Shown in pieces: positions 23,205 to 31,933 of a stretch of DNA of 64,000 nucleotides. How positions within the stretch are numbered: the first letter of the stretch is position 1; each line of letters begins with the position of its first letter. Origin of the DNA: Amycolatopsis palatopharyngis. Its GTDB lineage: Bacteria > Actinomycetota > Actinomycetes > Mycobacteriales > Pseudonocardiaceae. A program made the position numbers and the translations under genes. The notes below the pieces were generated by a model. The model ran no database searches. It had not been told where the DNA came from and was given only the letters and a program-made list of their open reading frames with translations. The stretch spans positions 18,042-82,041 of the forward strand of contig NZ_PQHZ01000031.1 of NCBI RefSeq assembly GCF_003385185.1, given 5' to 3'.

Positions 23205-23256
23205 CGCGGACCCGGCAAACGTGCCATCCGGCAGGGATAGGCAGCCCGGCCCGGCT

Positions 23257-24015
23257 TCAGTCCCACCAGAAGCGCCATAGCCTGCGGCCTGCGAGATTCG
23301 TCCCGAAATCCCGCATGTCACCGGGTTGGCCGGTGAAGTTCTGCACACAGAAAGCACGGTGTTCGGCCGCCAGTGCCAGTGCGCGGTCCCTGGACTTCGG
23401 TGGGGCCGCGACCGACAGTTCCAGCGAGTCGAACCCGAGTGAGATCAGGACCGCGCCGAACCGTTCCTCCCAGCTGCGCAGCACGGCCGACACCGCGGCG
23501 ACGTCGTCGGTCGTGTTGATCATCCCGGCCCAGCCGAGCAGGGCGGGAACGTCGGCGGGCCGTTCGGTCTCGACCAGGCCGAGGCGGCAGTCGGCTCGCG
23601 CGGCGAGGATCGAGCCGGTGTTACCAGCCTCGGCGAGTGGGTCGGCCCTGCGTGTCGAGTGCTTCGTGAGCCCAGGGAACTCGGCCCCGAAGGGGTGCAG
23701 GCAGGAGCCGTCGCAGCACGGTTCGCGCCACCACTCGGCCAGTGTGGCTGCGACGTCGACATCGGCGATCCGGTCGCCCGCGGAGGCGAGCCTGCCCCTG
23801 TCGACGGTCCAGTCCTCGCCGCTGAGTTCGAAGCGCAGGTCCGGTGGAATCAGCACCGGCCACAGGCCCGTGCGCGAATGGGCGGCCACGCACGCGAGGT
23901 ACCTGTCCGGGTTCGTGAGTGCGGAGTCCGACACCCACAGCCTGCCGTGCCAGCGACCGGGCGGAAGCGCGAGCTCGGCGGCAGGGGTGTGCGGATGCAG
24001 CTGGACCACGGTCAT
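23257..24015 (-). CDS. DUF4253-domain protein
   Basis: A 252-residue protein; the C-terminal 110 residues carry the DUF4253 pattern (DVPALLGWAGMINTTDDVAA ... VLRSWEERFGAVLISLGFDS ... AAEHRAFCVQNF). The N-terminal half is less conserved and includes a CCDGSC cysteine cluster. DUF4253 proteins are common in actinobacteria, sometimes beside contact-dependent toxin or immunity genes, but that context is not visible here. Start at ATG 24015; the frame upstream runs into the tandem repeats. Confidence 0.8.
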   Translation of the reverse strand: MTVVQLHPHTPAAELALPPGRWHGRLWVSDSALTNPDRYLACVAAHSRTGLWPVLIPPDLRFELSGEDWTVDRGRLASAGDRIADVDVAATLAEWWREPCCDGSCLHPFGAEFPGLTKHSTRRADPLAEAGNTGSILAARADCRLGLVETERPADVPALLGWAGMINTTDDVAAVSAVLRSWEERFGAVLISLGFDSLELSVAAPPKSRDRALALAAEHRAFCVQNFTGQPGDMRDFGTNLAGRRLWRFWWD

Positions 24016-24104
24016 GGCGAGTCCCCTCGGATCGATGTTCGGCGATGTCTGCGACAACGGATCGAACACTAGTTCGAGAGTCTGACAGTTTTCGGACTCG
24101 CGTG

Positions 24105-24165
24105 CCGGGATCTGCAAACTCGGCCCCGGGATCTGCAAACTCGGGCCCGGGAACTGCCAAGTCGG
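24105..24165. repeat. Three 21-bp tandem repeats after the XPB gene
   Basis: CCGGGATCTGCAAACTCGG starts at 24105 and 24126 exactly, and a diverged copy (CCGGGAACTGCCAAGTCGG) starts at 24147. The period is exactly 21 bp. The array ends one base before the XPB stop codon and fills the gap to the DUF4253 gene. Confidence 0.85.
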
Positions 24166-24166
24166 G

Positions 24167-25804
24167 TTAGAGGTAGGCGTCGGCGTCGTGGATGGTGTAG
24201 GCGTAGCCCTGCTCGGCCAGGAAGCGCTGGCGGTGTGCGGCGTACTCGGTGTCCACCGTGTCGCGGGAGACGACTGAGTAGAAGTGCGCCTGCCTGCCGT
24301 CGGCCTTGGGGCGCAGCAGCCTGCCGAGGCGTTGCGCCTCCTCCTGCCGGGAGCCGAAGGTGCCGGAGATCTGGATGGCCACCGATGCCTCGGGCAGGTC
24401 GATGGAGAAGTTCGCGACCTTCGAGACCACCAGGGTGTTGATCTCGCCCTGGCGGAACGCCTCGAACAGCGACTCCCGCTCCTTGTTGCGGGTGGAGCCC
24501 TGGATCACCGGCGCGTCGAGTTCGTCGCCGAGTTCCTCCAGCTGGTCGAGGTAGGCCCCGATCACCAGCACCTGCTCCCCGGCATGTTTGTCCACAATGG
24601 ATTTGATTACCGCTGTCTTGGTGCGGGCGGTCGCGGCGAGCCGGTAGCGTTCCTCCGCCTCGGCCGTGGCGTAGGCCAGCCGTTCCGCCTCGGTGAGGGT
24701 CACCCGCACCTCGATGCACTCCGCGGGCGCGATCCACCCCTGCGCCTCGATATCGCGCCACGGCACGTCGTAGCGCTTCGGGCCGATCAGGGAGAACACG
24801 TCGCCCTCCCGGCCGTCCTCGCGCACGAGTGTCGCGGTCAGTCCGAGCCTGCGCCGGGACTGCAGGTCTGCGGTCATCCGGAACACCGGCGCGGGCAGCA
24901 GGTGCACCTCGTCGTAGACCACCAGGCCCCAGTCGCGGGAGTCGAACAGCTCCAGGTGCCGGTACTCGCCCTTCGTCTTGCGGGTGACCACCTGATAAGT
25001 CGCGATGGTGACCGGGCGGATCTCCTTGCGTTCCCCGGAGTACTCGCCGATCTCCTCCTCGGTGAGCGAGGTGCGCGCCACCAGTTCACGCTTCCACTGC
25101 CTGCCCGCCACGGTGTTGGTCACCAGGATCAGGGTGGTTGCCCCCGCCTGCGCCATCGCCGCCGCGCCGACCAGTGTCTTGCCCGCGCCGCACGGCAGCA
25201 CCACCACGCCGGAACCGCCTGCCCAGAACGCCTGCACCGCCTGGCGCTGGTACTCCCGCAGCTTCCAGTCCCGCTCGTCCAGGTCGATGGGATGCGCCTC
25301 GCCGTCGACGTATCCGGCCAGGTCCTCGGCGGGCCAGCCGACCTTCAGCAGCGCCTGCTTGAGCCTGCCGCGCTCGGACGGATGCACGAGCACCGTGTCG
25401 TCCTCGACGCGCGCACCGAGCATCGGGCTGATCTTCTTGCTGCGCAGCACCTCTTCCAGCACGGCGCGATCGGTGGACACCATCACCAGCCCGTGTGCGG
25501 GGTGGTTGGTGATCTGCAGCCTGCCGAACCTGCCCATGGTGTCCACCACGTCGATCAGCAGCGGCTGCGGCACTGGGAACCGGGAATAGCTGGTCAGCGC
25601 GTCGACGACCTGCTCGGCGTCGTGTCCGGCCGCCCGTGCGTTCCACAGCGCGAGCGGGGTGACCCGGTAGGTGTGCATATGCTCCGGTGCTCGCTCCAGT
25701 TCGGCGAACGGAGCGATCGCCATTCGAGCGTCGTCGGCCTGCTCGTGGTCGACCTCGAGCAGCACGGTCTTGTCGGACTGGACGATCAGCGGGCCATTGC
25801 TCAC
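24167..25804 (-). CDS. XPB-family DNA repair helicase
   Basis: A 545-residue superfamily 2 helicase of the XPB/Ssl2 type. Walker A GAGKT is at 206-210, DEVH at 298-301, motif III is RRLGLTATLVREDG near 318, and QEEAQRLGRLLRP near 495 is motif VI. The N-terminal 170 residues are the XPB-specific damage-recognition region. It unwinds DNA in a 3'-5' direction in known bacterial relatives. It is the counterpart of M. tuberculosis Rv0861c. In that species its helicase-associated partner gene is adjacent; here the partner (39652) lies 14 kb away because of an inserted block. Confidence 0.95.
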   Translation of the reverse strand: MSNGPLIVQSDKTVLLEVDHEQADDARMAIAPFAELERAPEHMHTYRVTPLALWNARAAGHDAEQVVDALTSYSRFPVPQPLLIDVVDTMGRFGRLQITNHPAHGLVMVSTDRAVLEEVLRSKKISPMLGARVEDDTVLVHPSERGRLKQALLKVGWPAEDLAGYVDGEAHPIDLDERDWKLREYQRQAVQAFWAGGSGVVVLPCGAGKTLVGAAAMAQAGATTLILVTNTVAGRQWKRELVARTSLTEEEIGEYSGERKEIRPVTIATYQVVTRKTKGEYRHLELFDSRDWGLVVYDEVHLLPAPVFRMTADLQSRRRLGLTATLVREDGREGDVFSLIGPKRYDVPWRDIEAQGWIAPAECIEVRVTLTEAERLAYATAEAEERYRLAATARTKTAVIKSIVDKHAGEQVLVIGAYLDQLEELGDELDAPVIQGSTRNKERESLFEAFRQGEINTLVVSKVANFSIDLPEASVAIQISGTFGSRQEEAQRLGRLLRPKADGRQAHFYSVVSRDTVDTEYAAHRQRFLAEQGYAYTIHDADAYL

Positions 25805-25847
25805 GTCTTCCTTTATACGTGCCGGTCAGGCGCTTCTCCCGCGCCGG

Positions 25848-26819
25848 TCAGCCGAGTCCGGTTTTCGGCAGCAGCGACTGCACGTCGAGCCTGGCGCCGA
25901 TCAGCCCCGAACTGTGCATCAGGTCGGCGACGCGTTGCAGGCGAACTCCGCTGATGGAGATGGGGTAGTCGCCGAGCGAGATGAGCGCGGCGGTGGTCTC
26001 GTCGATATCCGCGAGATCGGGCAGAGCCTCCCTGATCACCATCGGATCGGCGGCGTGCTGCTGCGCCTTGCCGAGAACCTGGCGGAACAGGGCGAGCGTG
26101 TTGGGCCGGGAATCGGCGAAGGCGGCATTCGCGGCGTAGCTGGACACGGGAAAGTCGAGGGTGGCGCCGCGCGCGGTGTCGAGCACCACCCTGGCCCCGA
26201 AGTCCTTCTCCGCCCTGGTGATGTGTGGCTCCACCATCCAGGCGCCGTCCACGTCGCCGGAGCGCACGGCCTCCACCATCGTTTCCGGGGCGCGCTGGAC
26301 GAAAGTGATCCGCTCCGGATCGACCCCGGCTCCGGCGAGCGCCGAGCGGGTCGTGAGCGTGCCGAGATCGTCCAGCGTGTCCACCGCGATCTCCGGGAAC
26401 CGCAGGTCGTTGGGTGCCTGCAGCGCCGACTCCGGCAGGGTCACCAGCGCCATCGTGTTGCGGCCCGCGGTGTAGGCCTCACCCTGCAGCAGCAGCGGAC
26501 TCCCGTCCGCGGCCGCCTTGAACAGTGCCACGTCACTGGCGAACGCGACGTCGAGATCGCCGGCCGCCAGCTTCGCCAGCGCGTCGGCGTCCCCGGTCTG
26601 CTCGACGAGTTCGACCCGCAGCCCGGCGCGCTGGAACCGGCCATCGGCGACCGCGATGCGCAGGGGCGCGGTGTCGATGGCGCTGCCGACTCCGACGCTG
26701 AGGGTGCGCTGCTCGGGAACGAGCGGTTCCGGTTCCTGGCCACCCCCGAGCAGTGAGCAACCGCTCAGTAGCAGGGCCGCGCTGAGGAACGCGAGCGCTG
26801 TTCTTGCACAGGCCCTCAT
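25848..26819 (-). CDS. ABC-type solute-binding lipoprotein, SsuA/THI5-like
   Basis: A 323-residue lipoprotein with a lipobox LLSGC (Cys21). The mature part is an NMT1/THI5- or SsuA-like binding fold: VGVGSAIDTAPLRIAVADG at the start and WMVEPHITRAEKDFGARVV in the centre. Such proteins bind sulfonates, nitrate, thiamine precursors or aromatic acids; the ligand is not clear. No permease or ATPase gene is next to it, so it must use a system encoded elsewhere. It lies upstream of the XPB gene on the same strand, with a 43-bp gap. Confidence 0.85.
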   Translation of the reverse strand: MRACARTALAFLSAALLLSGCSLLGGGQEPEPLVPEQRTLSVGVGSAIDTAPLRIAVADGRFQRAGLRVELVEQTGDADALAKLAAGDLDVAFASDVALFKAAADGSPLLLQGEAYTAGRNTMALVTLPESALQAPNDLRFPEIAVDTLDDLGTLTTRSALAGAGVDPERITFVQRAPETMVEAVRSGDVDGAWMVEPHITRAEKDFGARVVLDTARGATLDFPVSSYAANAAFADSRPNTLALFRQVLGKAQQHAADPMVIREALPDLADIDETTAALISLGDYPISISGVRLQRVADLMHSSGLIGARLDVQSLLPKTGLG

Positions 26820-26908
26820 TCGGTGGCTCCCATGGACCGAGAGAATCTGGTTTCGTGGTGGAGCTTAGGCGGTGCGAGGCAATAGCATCGCCGGCGGGCC
26901 GCGCGGGG

Positions 26909-27025
26909 ATGGACCGGGTTCCGGAACCGCACGACGGTCGCTACCCTCCAGTAGTTTCTTACGCGGTGTCCCCGGAGCGTCGTGTAGCGCGCAAGGCGCA
27001 GCGGTTGAAGAAGGAAGCCAGGTGA
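26909..27025 (+). CDS. Candidate small basic protein coupled to the sensor kinase
   Basis: A 38-residue reading frame from ATG 26909 whose stop overlaps the kinase GTG start (GTGA). The product begins MDRVPEPHDGRYPPVVSY and ends in a strongly basic helix (RRVARKAQRLKKEAR). The overlap and the binding site for the kinase lying inside this frame argue for translation coupling. Its own ribosome binding site is weak, and a GTG further upstream (26855) is possible. No homology is recognised. Confidence 0.4.
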   Translation: MDRVPEPHDGRYPPVVSYAVSPERRVARKAQRLKKEAR

Positions 27026-29715
27026 CCCGTCGCAGTAGTCGTCCCCGTGATGGTGGCGCGGCGGATCCTCAACTGGACGCCGACGCCGGCACGGGTGGCC
27101 GTTGGCGGCTACGGAACTGGCGACTGCGGACGAAGCTGCTCGCCGTGCTGCTCATCCCGACCCTCACCCTGGTCACCCTGGTCGGCCTGCGGATCGGCGC
27201 GGACCTGGACCGGGCTGAGCAGTTCGCCGAGGCCGCCACGCGGGTCCGGGTGGACGACCGGCTCGCCGAGGTGGTCCACCAGCTGCAACGGGAGCGCGAC
27301 CTGACCGTTCGCTACGTGGCCGCGGGCAGGCAGGGAGATCTGGCTGGCCTGCGTGATCAGCGGGGGCGGGTGGACACCGCGATCGGTGAGTTCGACCGGG
27401 AGTTCGCTGACGCCCAGCCTCGGCTGTCCGGTTCGGCGTCCGCGGCTTTCCAGCGCAGCGAGGACCGGCTCGGCCTGCTCACCGGGCTGCGCTACGCCGG
27501 CGAGCACTCGACGTATCCGGCCGGGGCCGTACTGCGGTCGTACAGCGGGCTGGTCTCCGGACTGCTCGACATCGGGGACGAGGCGGCCTCCGAGCCGACT
27601 GACCGCGATCTGACCCGGATGCGTCTCGCGGTCAACGCGCTCGCCAGGGTGAAGGACCAGATGTCGGTCAAACGTGCGCTCGTTGCCGCAGCGCTCGCGA
27701 CCGGAGAGCTGCCTGCCGATCAGCAGCGAGCCCTGCTCGGCGCCGAGGCCGAACTCGCGGCGGCTCGCAGTGACTACAACAAGTTCGCCACGGCCGAGCA
27801 GCAGCGCATGTACGACGACACGGTGATCGGCCTCGTCGTCGACATCGGCAACGGCATGGTCGAGTCGGTGCTGAACCGCGCCGAGGACGGTGAGCCGCTG
27901 GACGGCCTCGACGCAGGGCAGTGGGACGTCGCGGCCACGTACACGGTCAACCTGGTGGACCAGGTGCAGGACGCGGTGCTCGTCCAGTTGCGGCAGCGCA
28001 CCGACGCGTTGGCAGGCCAGGCGCGGGAGGCCGCGTCCTGGGATGCCGCGATCGTGCTCGGGGTCCTGCTGGTGGGCGGCGCACTGGCCGCGATCGTCGC
28101 GCGCTCGCTGCTGCGGCCGCTGCGGACGTTGCGCCGGACCGCGCTGGACGTGGCCCAGCACCGGCTGCCCGCCGCGGTCGAGGAGATCCTCGCCGACCCC
28201 GACCCCCGGCCCGAAGGGGTGCGCCAACTGCGGGGCGTCGCACCCGTGCCGGTGTACAGCCGGGAGGAGCTCGGCGAGGTCGCCAGGGCCTTTGACGTCG
28301 TGCACGGGCAGGCCGTACGGCTGGCCGGTGAGCAGGCGCTGCTGCGGGAGAACGTCAACTCGATGTTCGTCAATCTGTCGAGGCGCAGCCAGCAGCTGGT
28401 CGAACGGCAGCTGTCGGTACTCGACCGGATGGAGGCCGACGAGCAGGATCCGGACACCCTCGGCGGGCTGTTCGAGCTGGACCACCTCGCCACGCGCATG
28501 CGGCGCAACAGCGAGAACCTGCTGGTCCTCTCCGGCCAGGACCTCGAACAGGGGGTGGACGGTGCGATCTCCGCCGAGGAGATCATCGGCGCCGCGCTCT
28601 CCGAGGTCGAGCACTATCAGCGGATCGACGTCGTCGCCACCCCGGAGCTCGCGGTGCGTGGTGATGCCGTCAGCGACCTCGTGCACGTCATCTCCGAACT
28701 GCTGGAGAACGCCACCGAGTACTCCGGAGCCGAGCCGGTCACCCTGGTCAGCTCGGCGACGGTGGCCGGTGACTGGCGCATCGAGATCACCGACAGGGGC
28801 GCCGGGATGCCCCCCGCAGAGGTCGCGCGGGTGAACGCCCGCCTTGCCCAACCGCCCGACGTCGACGTCGAGGTGTCCCGGCGGATGGGTCTCTACGTCG
28901 TCGCCCGGCTGGCTCGCAGGCACCAGATCGGGGTGCGGCTCGGTGCGGCCATCGAGGGCGGCATCACGGCGACGATCATCGTTCCGGCCGTGCTGGTCAC
29001 TGACGTTCCCGAAGCTCAGGAGTCACCGCGGGAGCTACCTGCCGCGCCGCCTCCCGAGCCGGAGCCCGTGGCCGAACCCGTCGTCGACCACGTGGGCCAC
29101 CTCGAACAGGGGGAGCCGGAACTGCCGGGGCCGCTGTACGTGCCGCTGCGGCTCCTCCAGCCACAGCTGGAGACATCCGAGACGGCGGAACCGGCTTCGC
29201 AGCCGCAGGTCGCCGAGCGCCCTTCGCTGGACCGGTCGCTCGCCGAGCACGGCCCGCCCCGCAGGGCACCGGTCGAGGACTGGGACGCACCTCCCGCCTG
29301 GCCGAGCGAGGACGACGATCCAGACGGCGAGTTCGATTTCGACGGCCCGACCGAGCGGATGCCCGCTTACCAGAAGGTGCTCTCCGAGTGGTTCGGCACC
29401 GGAACTCACAAACGAGACAGCGAGCCCGACACCGTGGAGCTGGAGCGGGTGGAGCCGGTCTGGCCCGGCCCCGAGGAGAACGGTGACGAGCCGTCGGTGC
29501 TGCCGAAGCGGATGCCGCGAGTCGACCTCGTTCCGAGCGTGGTCGACACTCCGTTGATGGACGACGGGCCGATCGTCTCCCGGGCTCCCGACGCCGTCCG
29601 GTTGCGGATGGCGAGCCTGCAGAGCGGGGTCCGGCGGGGACGGCACGAGCGACCGGCACCGTGGAGTGAATTGGGCACGGTGTCCGACGCCGCGCTGGAA
29701 GGGAACTGGGAGTGA
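27022..29715 (+). CDS. CvnA-like sensor histidine kinase with NIT-type sensing domain
   Basis: An 897-residue kinase. A first membrane span at about 38-58 and a second at about 340-360 enclose an outside domain of the nitrate/nitrite-sensing (NIT) type with RERDLTVRYVAAG. A HAMP-like linker follows, then the phosphoacceptor-like helix FELDHLATRMRR, then a HATPase domain with N box ELLENATEY near 558 and TDRGAGM near 589. The last 250 residues are Pro/Glu-rich and disordered. It is a paralogue of the conservon kinase at 33429, but no roadblock, DUF742 or GTPase gene follows; cutC does, overlapping by four bases. GTG start with AAGGAAG upstream. Confidence 0.9.
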   Translation: MTRRSSRPRDGGAADPQLDADAGTGGRWRLRNWRLRTKLLAVLLIPTLTLVTLVGLRIGADLDRAEQFAEAATRVRVDDRLAEVVHQLQRERDLTVRYVAAGRQGDLAGLRDQRGRVDTAIGEFDREFADAQPRLSGSASAAFQRSEDRLGLLTGLRYAGEHSTYPAGAVLRSYSGLVSGLLDIGDEAASEPTDRDLTRMRLAVNALARVKDQMSVKRALVAAALATGELPADQQRALLGAEAELAAARSDYNKFATAEQQRMYDDTVIGLVVDIGNGMVESVLNRAEDGEPLDGLDAGQWDVAATYTVNLVDQVQDAVLVQLRQRTDALAGQAREAASWDAAIVLGVLLVGGALAAIVARSLLRPLRTLRRTALDVAQHRLPAAVEEILADPDPRPEGVRQLRGVAPVPVYSREELGEVARAFDVVHGQAVRLAGEQALLRENVNSMFVNLSRRSQQLVERQLSVLDRMEADEQDPDTLGGLFELDHLATRMRRNSENLLVLSGQDLEQGVDGAISAEEIIGAALSEVEHYQRIDVVATPELAVRGDAVSDLVHVISELLENATEYSGAEPVTLVSSATVAGDWRIEITDRGAGMPPAEVARVNARLAQPPDVDVEVSRRMGLYVVARLARRHQIGVRLGAAIEGGITATIIVPAVLVTDVPEAQESPRELPAAPPPEPEPVAEPVVDHVGHLEQGEPELPGPLYVPLRLLQPQLETSETAEPASQPQVAERPSLDRSLAEHGPPRRAPVEDWDAPPAWPSEDDDPDGEFDFDGPTERMPAYQKVLSEWFGTGTHKRDSEPDTVELERVEPVWPGPEENGDEPSVLPKRMPRVDLVPSVVDTPLMDDGPIVSRAPDAVRLRMASLQSGVRRGRHERPAPWSELGTVSDAALEGNWE

Positions 29716-30449
29716 GCGAGCGCAACGGCCTGCTGGAGGTGATCGCGCTCGGACCGCGCGACGCCGAATGCGCGCAGGAAGGCGGGGCCGATCGCCTCGA
29801 ACTGGTCGCCGACATGGCCGCGGACGGGCTGACGCCGTCGGTACGAGTGGTCCGCGAGGTCCTCGCCGCGACCGATCTCCCGGTGCGAGTGATGCTGCGC
29901 GATTCGGCGTCCTTCGTGCCAGGCGACCTGGACGGGCTGCGCGCCGCCGCGGAGGAGCTGACCGACGCGGGCGCGCGGGAGTTCGTCCTCGGCTTCCTGA
30001 CCGGCGAAGGGCGGGTCGACATCGCGGCCTGTGCCGCGCTGACCGCCGTGCTGCCGGGCTGCGCGTGGACGTTCCACCGCGCGATCGACCACGCCGCCGA
30101 CGTCCTGGCCGCGCACGCGCAACTGGCCGGTCTCGGCTGCGACACCGTGCTGGCCGCAGGCCACCCCGCCGGGGTCGAGGACGGCTTCGACGTCCTCGGC
30201 GAGATCGCCGCGCGGCCCGAACCGCCGACGCTGCTCGTGGGCGGTGGCCTGCGGGAGAAGCTGGTCGCGCCGTTGCGCGCCGCGGGCGTGCGCGCCTTCC
30301 ACGTCGGCAGCGCGGCCCGCCCGGCGGGCTGGGAGTCCACTGTGGACGTCGAAGCGGTCCGGCGCTGGTCCGCGCTGGTGCACGAACCCGCCCTCACCGC
30401 GTCTGCCTGGCCTCCAGCCAGCGGGCGAAGCGGGACAGCGAGTAGTTGA
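29712..30449 (+). CDS. cutC: CutC-family protein
   Basis: A 245-residue TIM-barrel protein of the CutC family: LLEVIALGPRDAECAQEGG at the start, GADRLELVADMAADGLTPS at 24-43 and TFHRAIDHAADV near 120 are diagnostic. The family was linked to copper homeostasis, but its biochemical role is unproven. GTG start overlaps the kinase stop (GTGA). The last 20 residues look unconserved and overlap the converging permease gene by 56 bp. Confidence 0.9.
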   Translation: MSERNGLLEVIALGPRDAECAQEGGADRLELVADMAADGLTPSVRVVREVLAATDLPVRVMLRDSASFVPGDLDGLRAAAEELTDAGAREFVLGFLTGEGRVDIAACAALTAVLPGCAWTFHRAIDHAADVLAAHAQLAGLGCDTVLAAGHPAGVEDGFDVLGEIAARPEPPTLLVGGGLREKLVAPLRAAGVRAFHVGSAARPAGWESTVDVEAVRRWSALVHEPALTASAWPPASGRSGTASS

Positions 30450-31191
30450 CGACGAAATAGACCAGCGCGACGACCAGGTAGGTCTGGATCAGCAGGTGGT
30501 TGTAGTTGGCCAGGATGCGTGCGCTGAACAGCAGTTCCGTATAGCTCACGATGTACCCGAGAGAGGTGTCCTTCAGCAGGCCCACGGTCTGGCTGACCAG
30601 CGAGGGCACCACCCTGCGGATCGCCTGCGGCAGGATCACGTGCCACATCGCCTGCGCCGGACGCAGGCCCAGCGCCGCCGCCGCCTCTCCCTGACCGCGT
30701 TCCAGCGAGAGGATCCCGGCGCGGAAGATCTCCGCGAACTGGGCCGAGTGCGACAACGCCAGCGGCGCCACCAGTTTCCACAACAGCGGCATGTCCATGC
30801 CGTAGCGGGGAAGGGCGAACAGGACGACGAAGACCAGCAGCAGCGCCGGGATGACCCGCACGACCTCGACGTACGCGCGGGCGGGTCCCCGCACGACGGC
30901 GAACCGGGACACGCGGGCGAACGCGAGCAGCAGACCGGCGCTCGCGGCGATCACCAGCGTCAGCACCGCGGCGAGAGCGGTGGAGGCGAGCCCGTCGAGG
31001 AGGTAGCGCCACATCGGCCAGGTGCCGTAGGGCGCCCACTTCTCGGCTTCGAGCTGCCCGTTCACCGCGAACTGGCGCAGCGCCAGCGCGAGGGCGAGGG
31101 CACCGAGCACGACCGCCGCGACCGTCGCGATGCGGATCCGGCGGCGAGCCCTCGGCCCCGGTTCGTCGAAGAGCAGGTCCGTGGCACTCAT
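30394..31191 (-). CDS. Amino-acid ABC transporter permease, GluD-like
   Basis: A 265-residue inner-membrane permease with about five to six spans. The permease signature, where the ATPase docks, is EAAAALGLRPAQAMWHVILP near residue 165, followed by QAIRRVVPSLVSQTVGLLKD. Family: HisM/GluD type, polar amino-acid uptake. Start at ATG 31191 overlaps the stop of the GluC-like gene (ATGA). No ATP-binding gene is present in the cluster, so the pair must use an ATPase from elsewhere or the system is incomplete. Confidence 0.9.
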   Translation of the reverse strand: MSATDLLFDEPGPRARRRIRIATVAAVVLGALALALALRQFAVNGQLEAEKWAPYGTWPMWRYLLDGLASTALAAVLTLVIAASAGLLLAFARVSRFAVVRGPARAYVEVVRVIPALLLVFVVLFALPRYGMDMPLLWKLVAPLALSHSAQFAEIFRAGILSLERGQGEAAAALGLRPAQAMWHVILPQAIRRVVPSLVSQTVGLLKDTSLGYIVSYTELLFSARILANYNHLLIQTYLVVALVYFVVNYSLSRFARWLEARQTR

Positions 31192-31832
31192 CGGTGGATC
31201 ACCAGCCTGCGTTCGAGGTACCCGGTCACACCTGAGATGCACAGCGCGAGCAGGCCGTAGGCGACACCGGCGCTGACGAAGATCAGGATCGGGTCGGCGA
31301 CCTGCAGGTTGATCCGGTTCGCCGCCGCGGTCAGCTCCACCACTCCCGCCGCGGCGGCCAGTGCCGTGTTCATCAGCAGCATGATCGTGAGGTTGCCGAG
31401 CGGCTGGATGACGCTGCGCAGCGCCTGCGGCAGGATCACCTGCGCCAGCGACTGCCGGAAGCCGAGGCCGAGCGCGCGGGCTGCCTCGGCCTGCCCCCTG
31501 GCCACGGTGTTGATCCCGGTGCGCAGTGCCTCGGCGTAGTACGCGCCCTGGTACAGCCCGATCGCGATGACGGCCGTGGTGATCAGGTCGAACTGGATGC
31601 CGATCTCCGGGAGCCCGAAGACGAACAGGATGATCCAGACCAGCAGCGGGATGTTCTGGAACAGCTCGACGTAGGCCGTGCCGAACATCCGCAACGGCCG
31701 TACCGGGGCGACTCGGCAGGACACGATGACGATCGCGACCAGTGCCGCCCCGGCGAACGACGAGCCCGCCAGCTGGAGCGTGCGCAGGATCCCCTCGCCG
31801 AACTCATCGGCGTGGTCGAACACGACGTTCAT
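31188..31832 (-). CDS. Amino-acid ABC transporter permease, GluC-like
   Basis: A 214-residue permease, paired with the one that follows. The docking loop is EAARALGLGFRQSLAQVILP near residue 135. AYVELFQNIPLLVWIILFVF is a typical second-third span. Glutamate or another polar amino acid is the likely substrate from the family. Between it and the binding-protein gene upstream are two CTTTCCCGGGAAAG palindromes in 100 bp, which may weaken transcription or stabilise the upstream message. Confidence 0.9.
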   Translation of the reverse strand: MNVVFDHADEFGEGILRTLQLAGSSFAGAALVAIVIVSCRVAPVRPLRMFGTAYVELFQNIPLLVWIILFVFGLPEIGIQFDLITTAVIAIGLYQGAYYAEALRTGINTVARGQAEAARALGLGFRQSLAQVILPQALRSVIQPLGNLTIMLLMNTALAAAAGVVELTAAANRINLQVADPILIFVSAGVAYGLLALCISGVTGYLERRLVIHR

Positions 31833-31846
31833 GCGTTCCTCACGAT

Positions 31847-31868
31847 CGCGCTTTCCCGGGAAAGCGCG
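31847..31868. repeat. Perfect palindrome of the CTTTCCCGGGAAAG family
   Basis: A 22-bp perfect palindrome with core GCGCTTTCCCGGGAAAGCGC, 14 bases upstream of the GluC-like start, between it and the binding-protein gene. Confidence 0.85.
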
Positions 31869-31909
31869 CGATGGTAAGTCCGTGAGCTGGGCTTGGGGCT
31901 CACCACGAT

Positions 31910-31931
31910 CGCACTTTCCCGGGAAAGTGCG
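31910..31931. repeat. Perfect palindrome of the CTTTCCCGGGAAAG family
   Basis: A 22-bp perfect palindrome with core GCACTTTCCCGGGAAAGTGC, directly after the stop of the binding-protein gene (31934, minus strand). Spaced 63 bp from the previous copy. Confidence 0.85.
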
Positions 31932-31933
31932 GG

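Noticed and set aside
24105..24165. CRISPR array
   Set aside because: The three 21-bp units follow each other with only two bases between conserved parts; there are no spacers and no cas genes.
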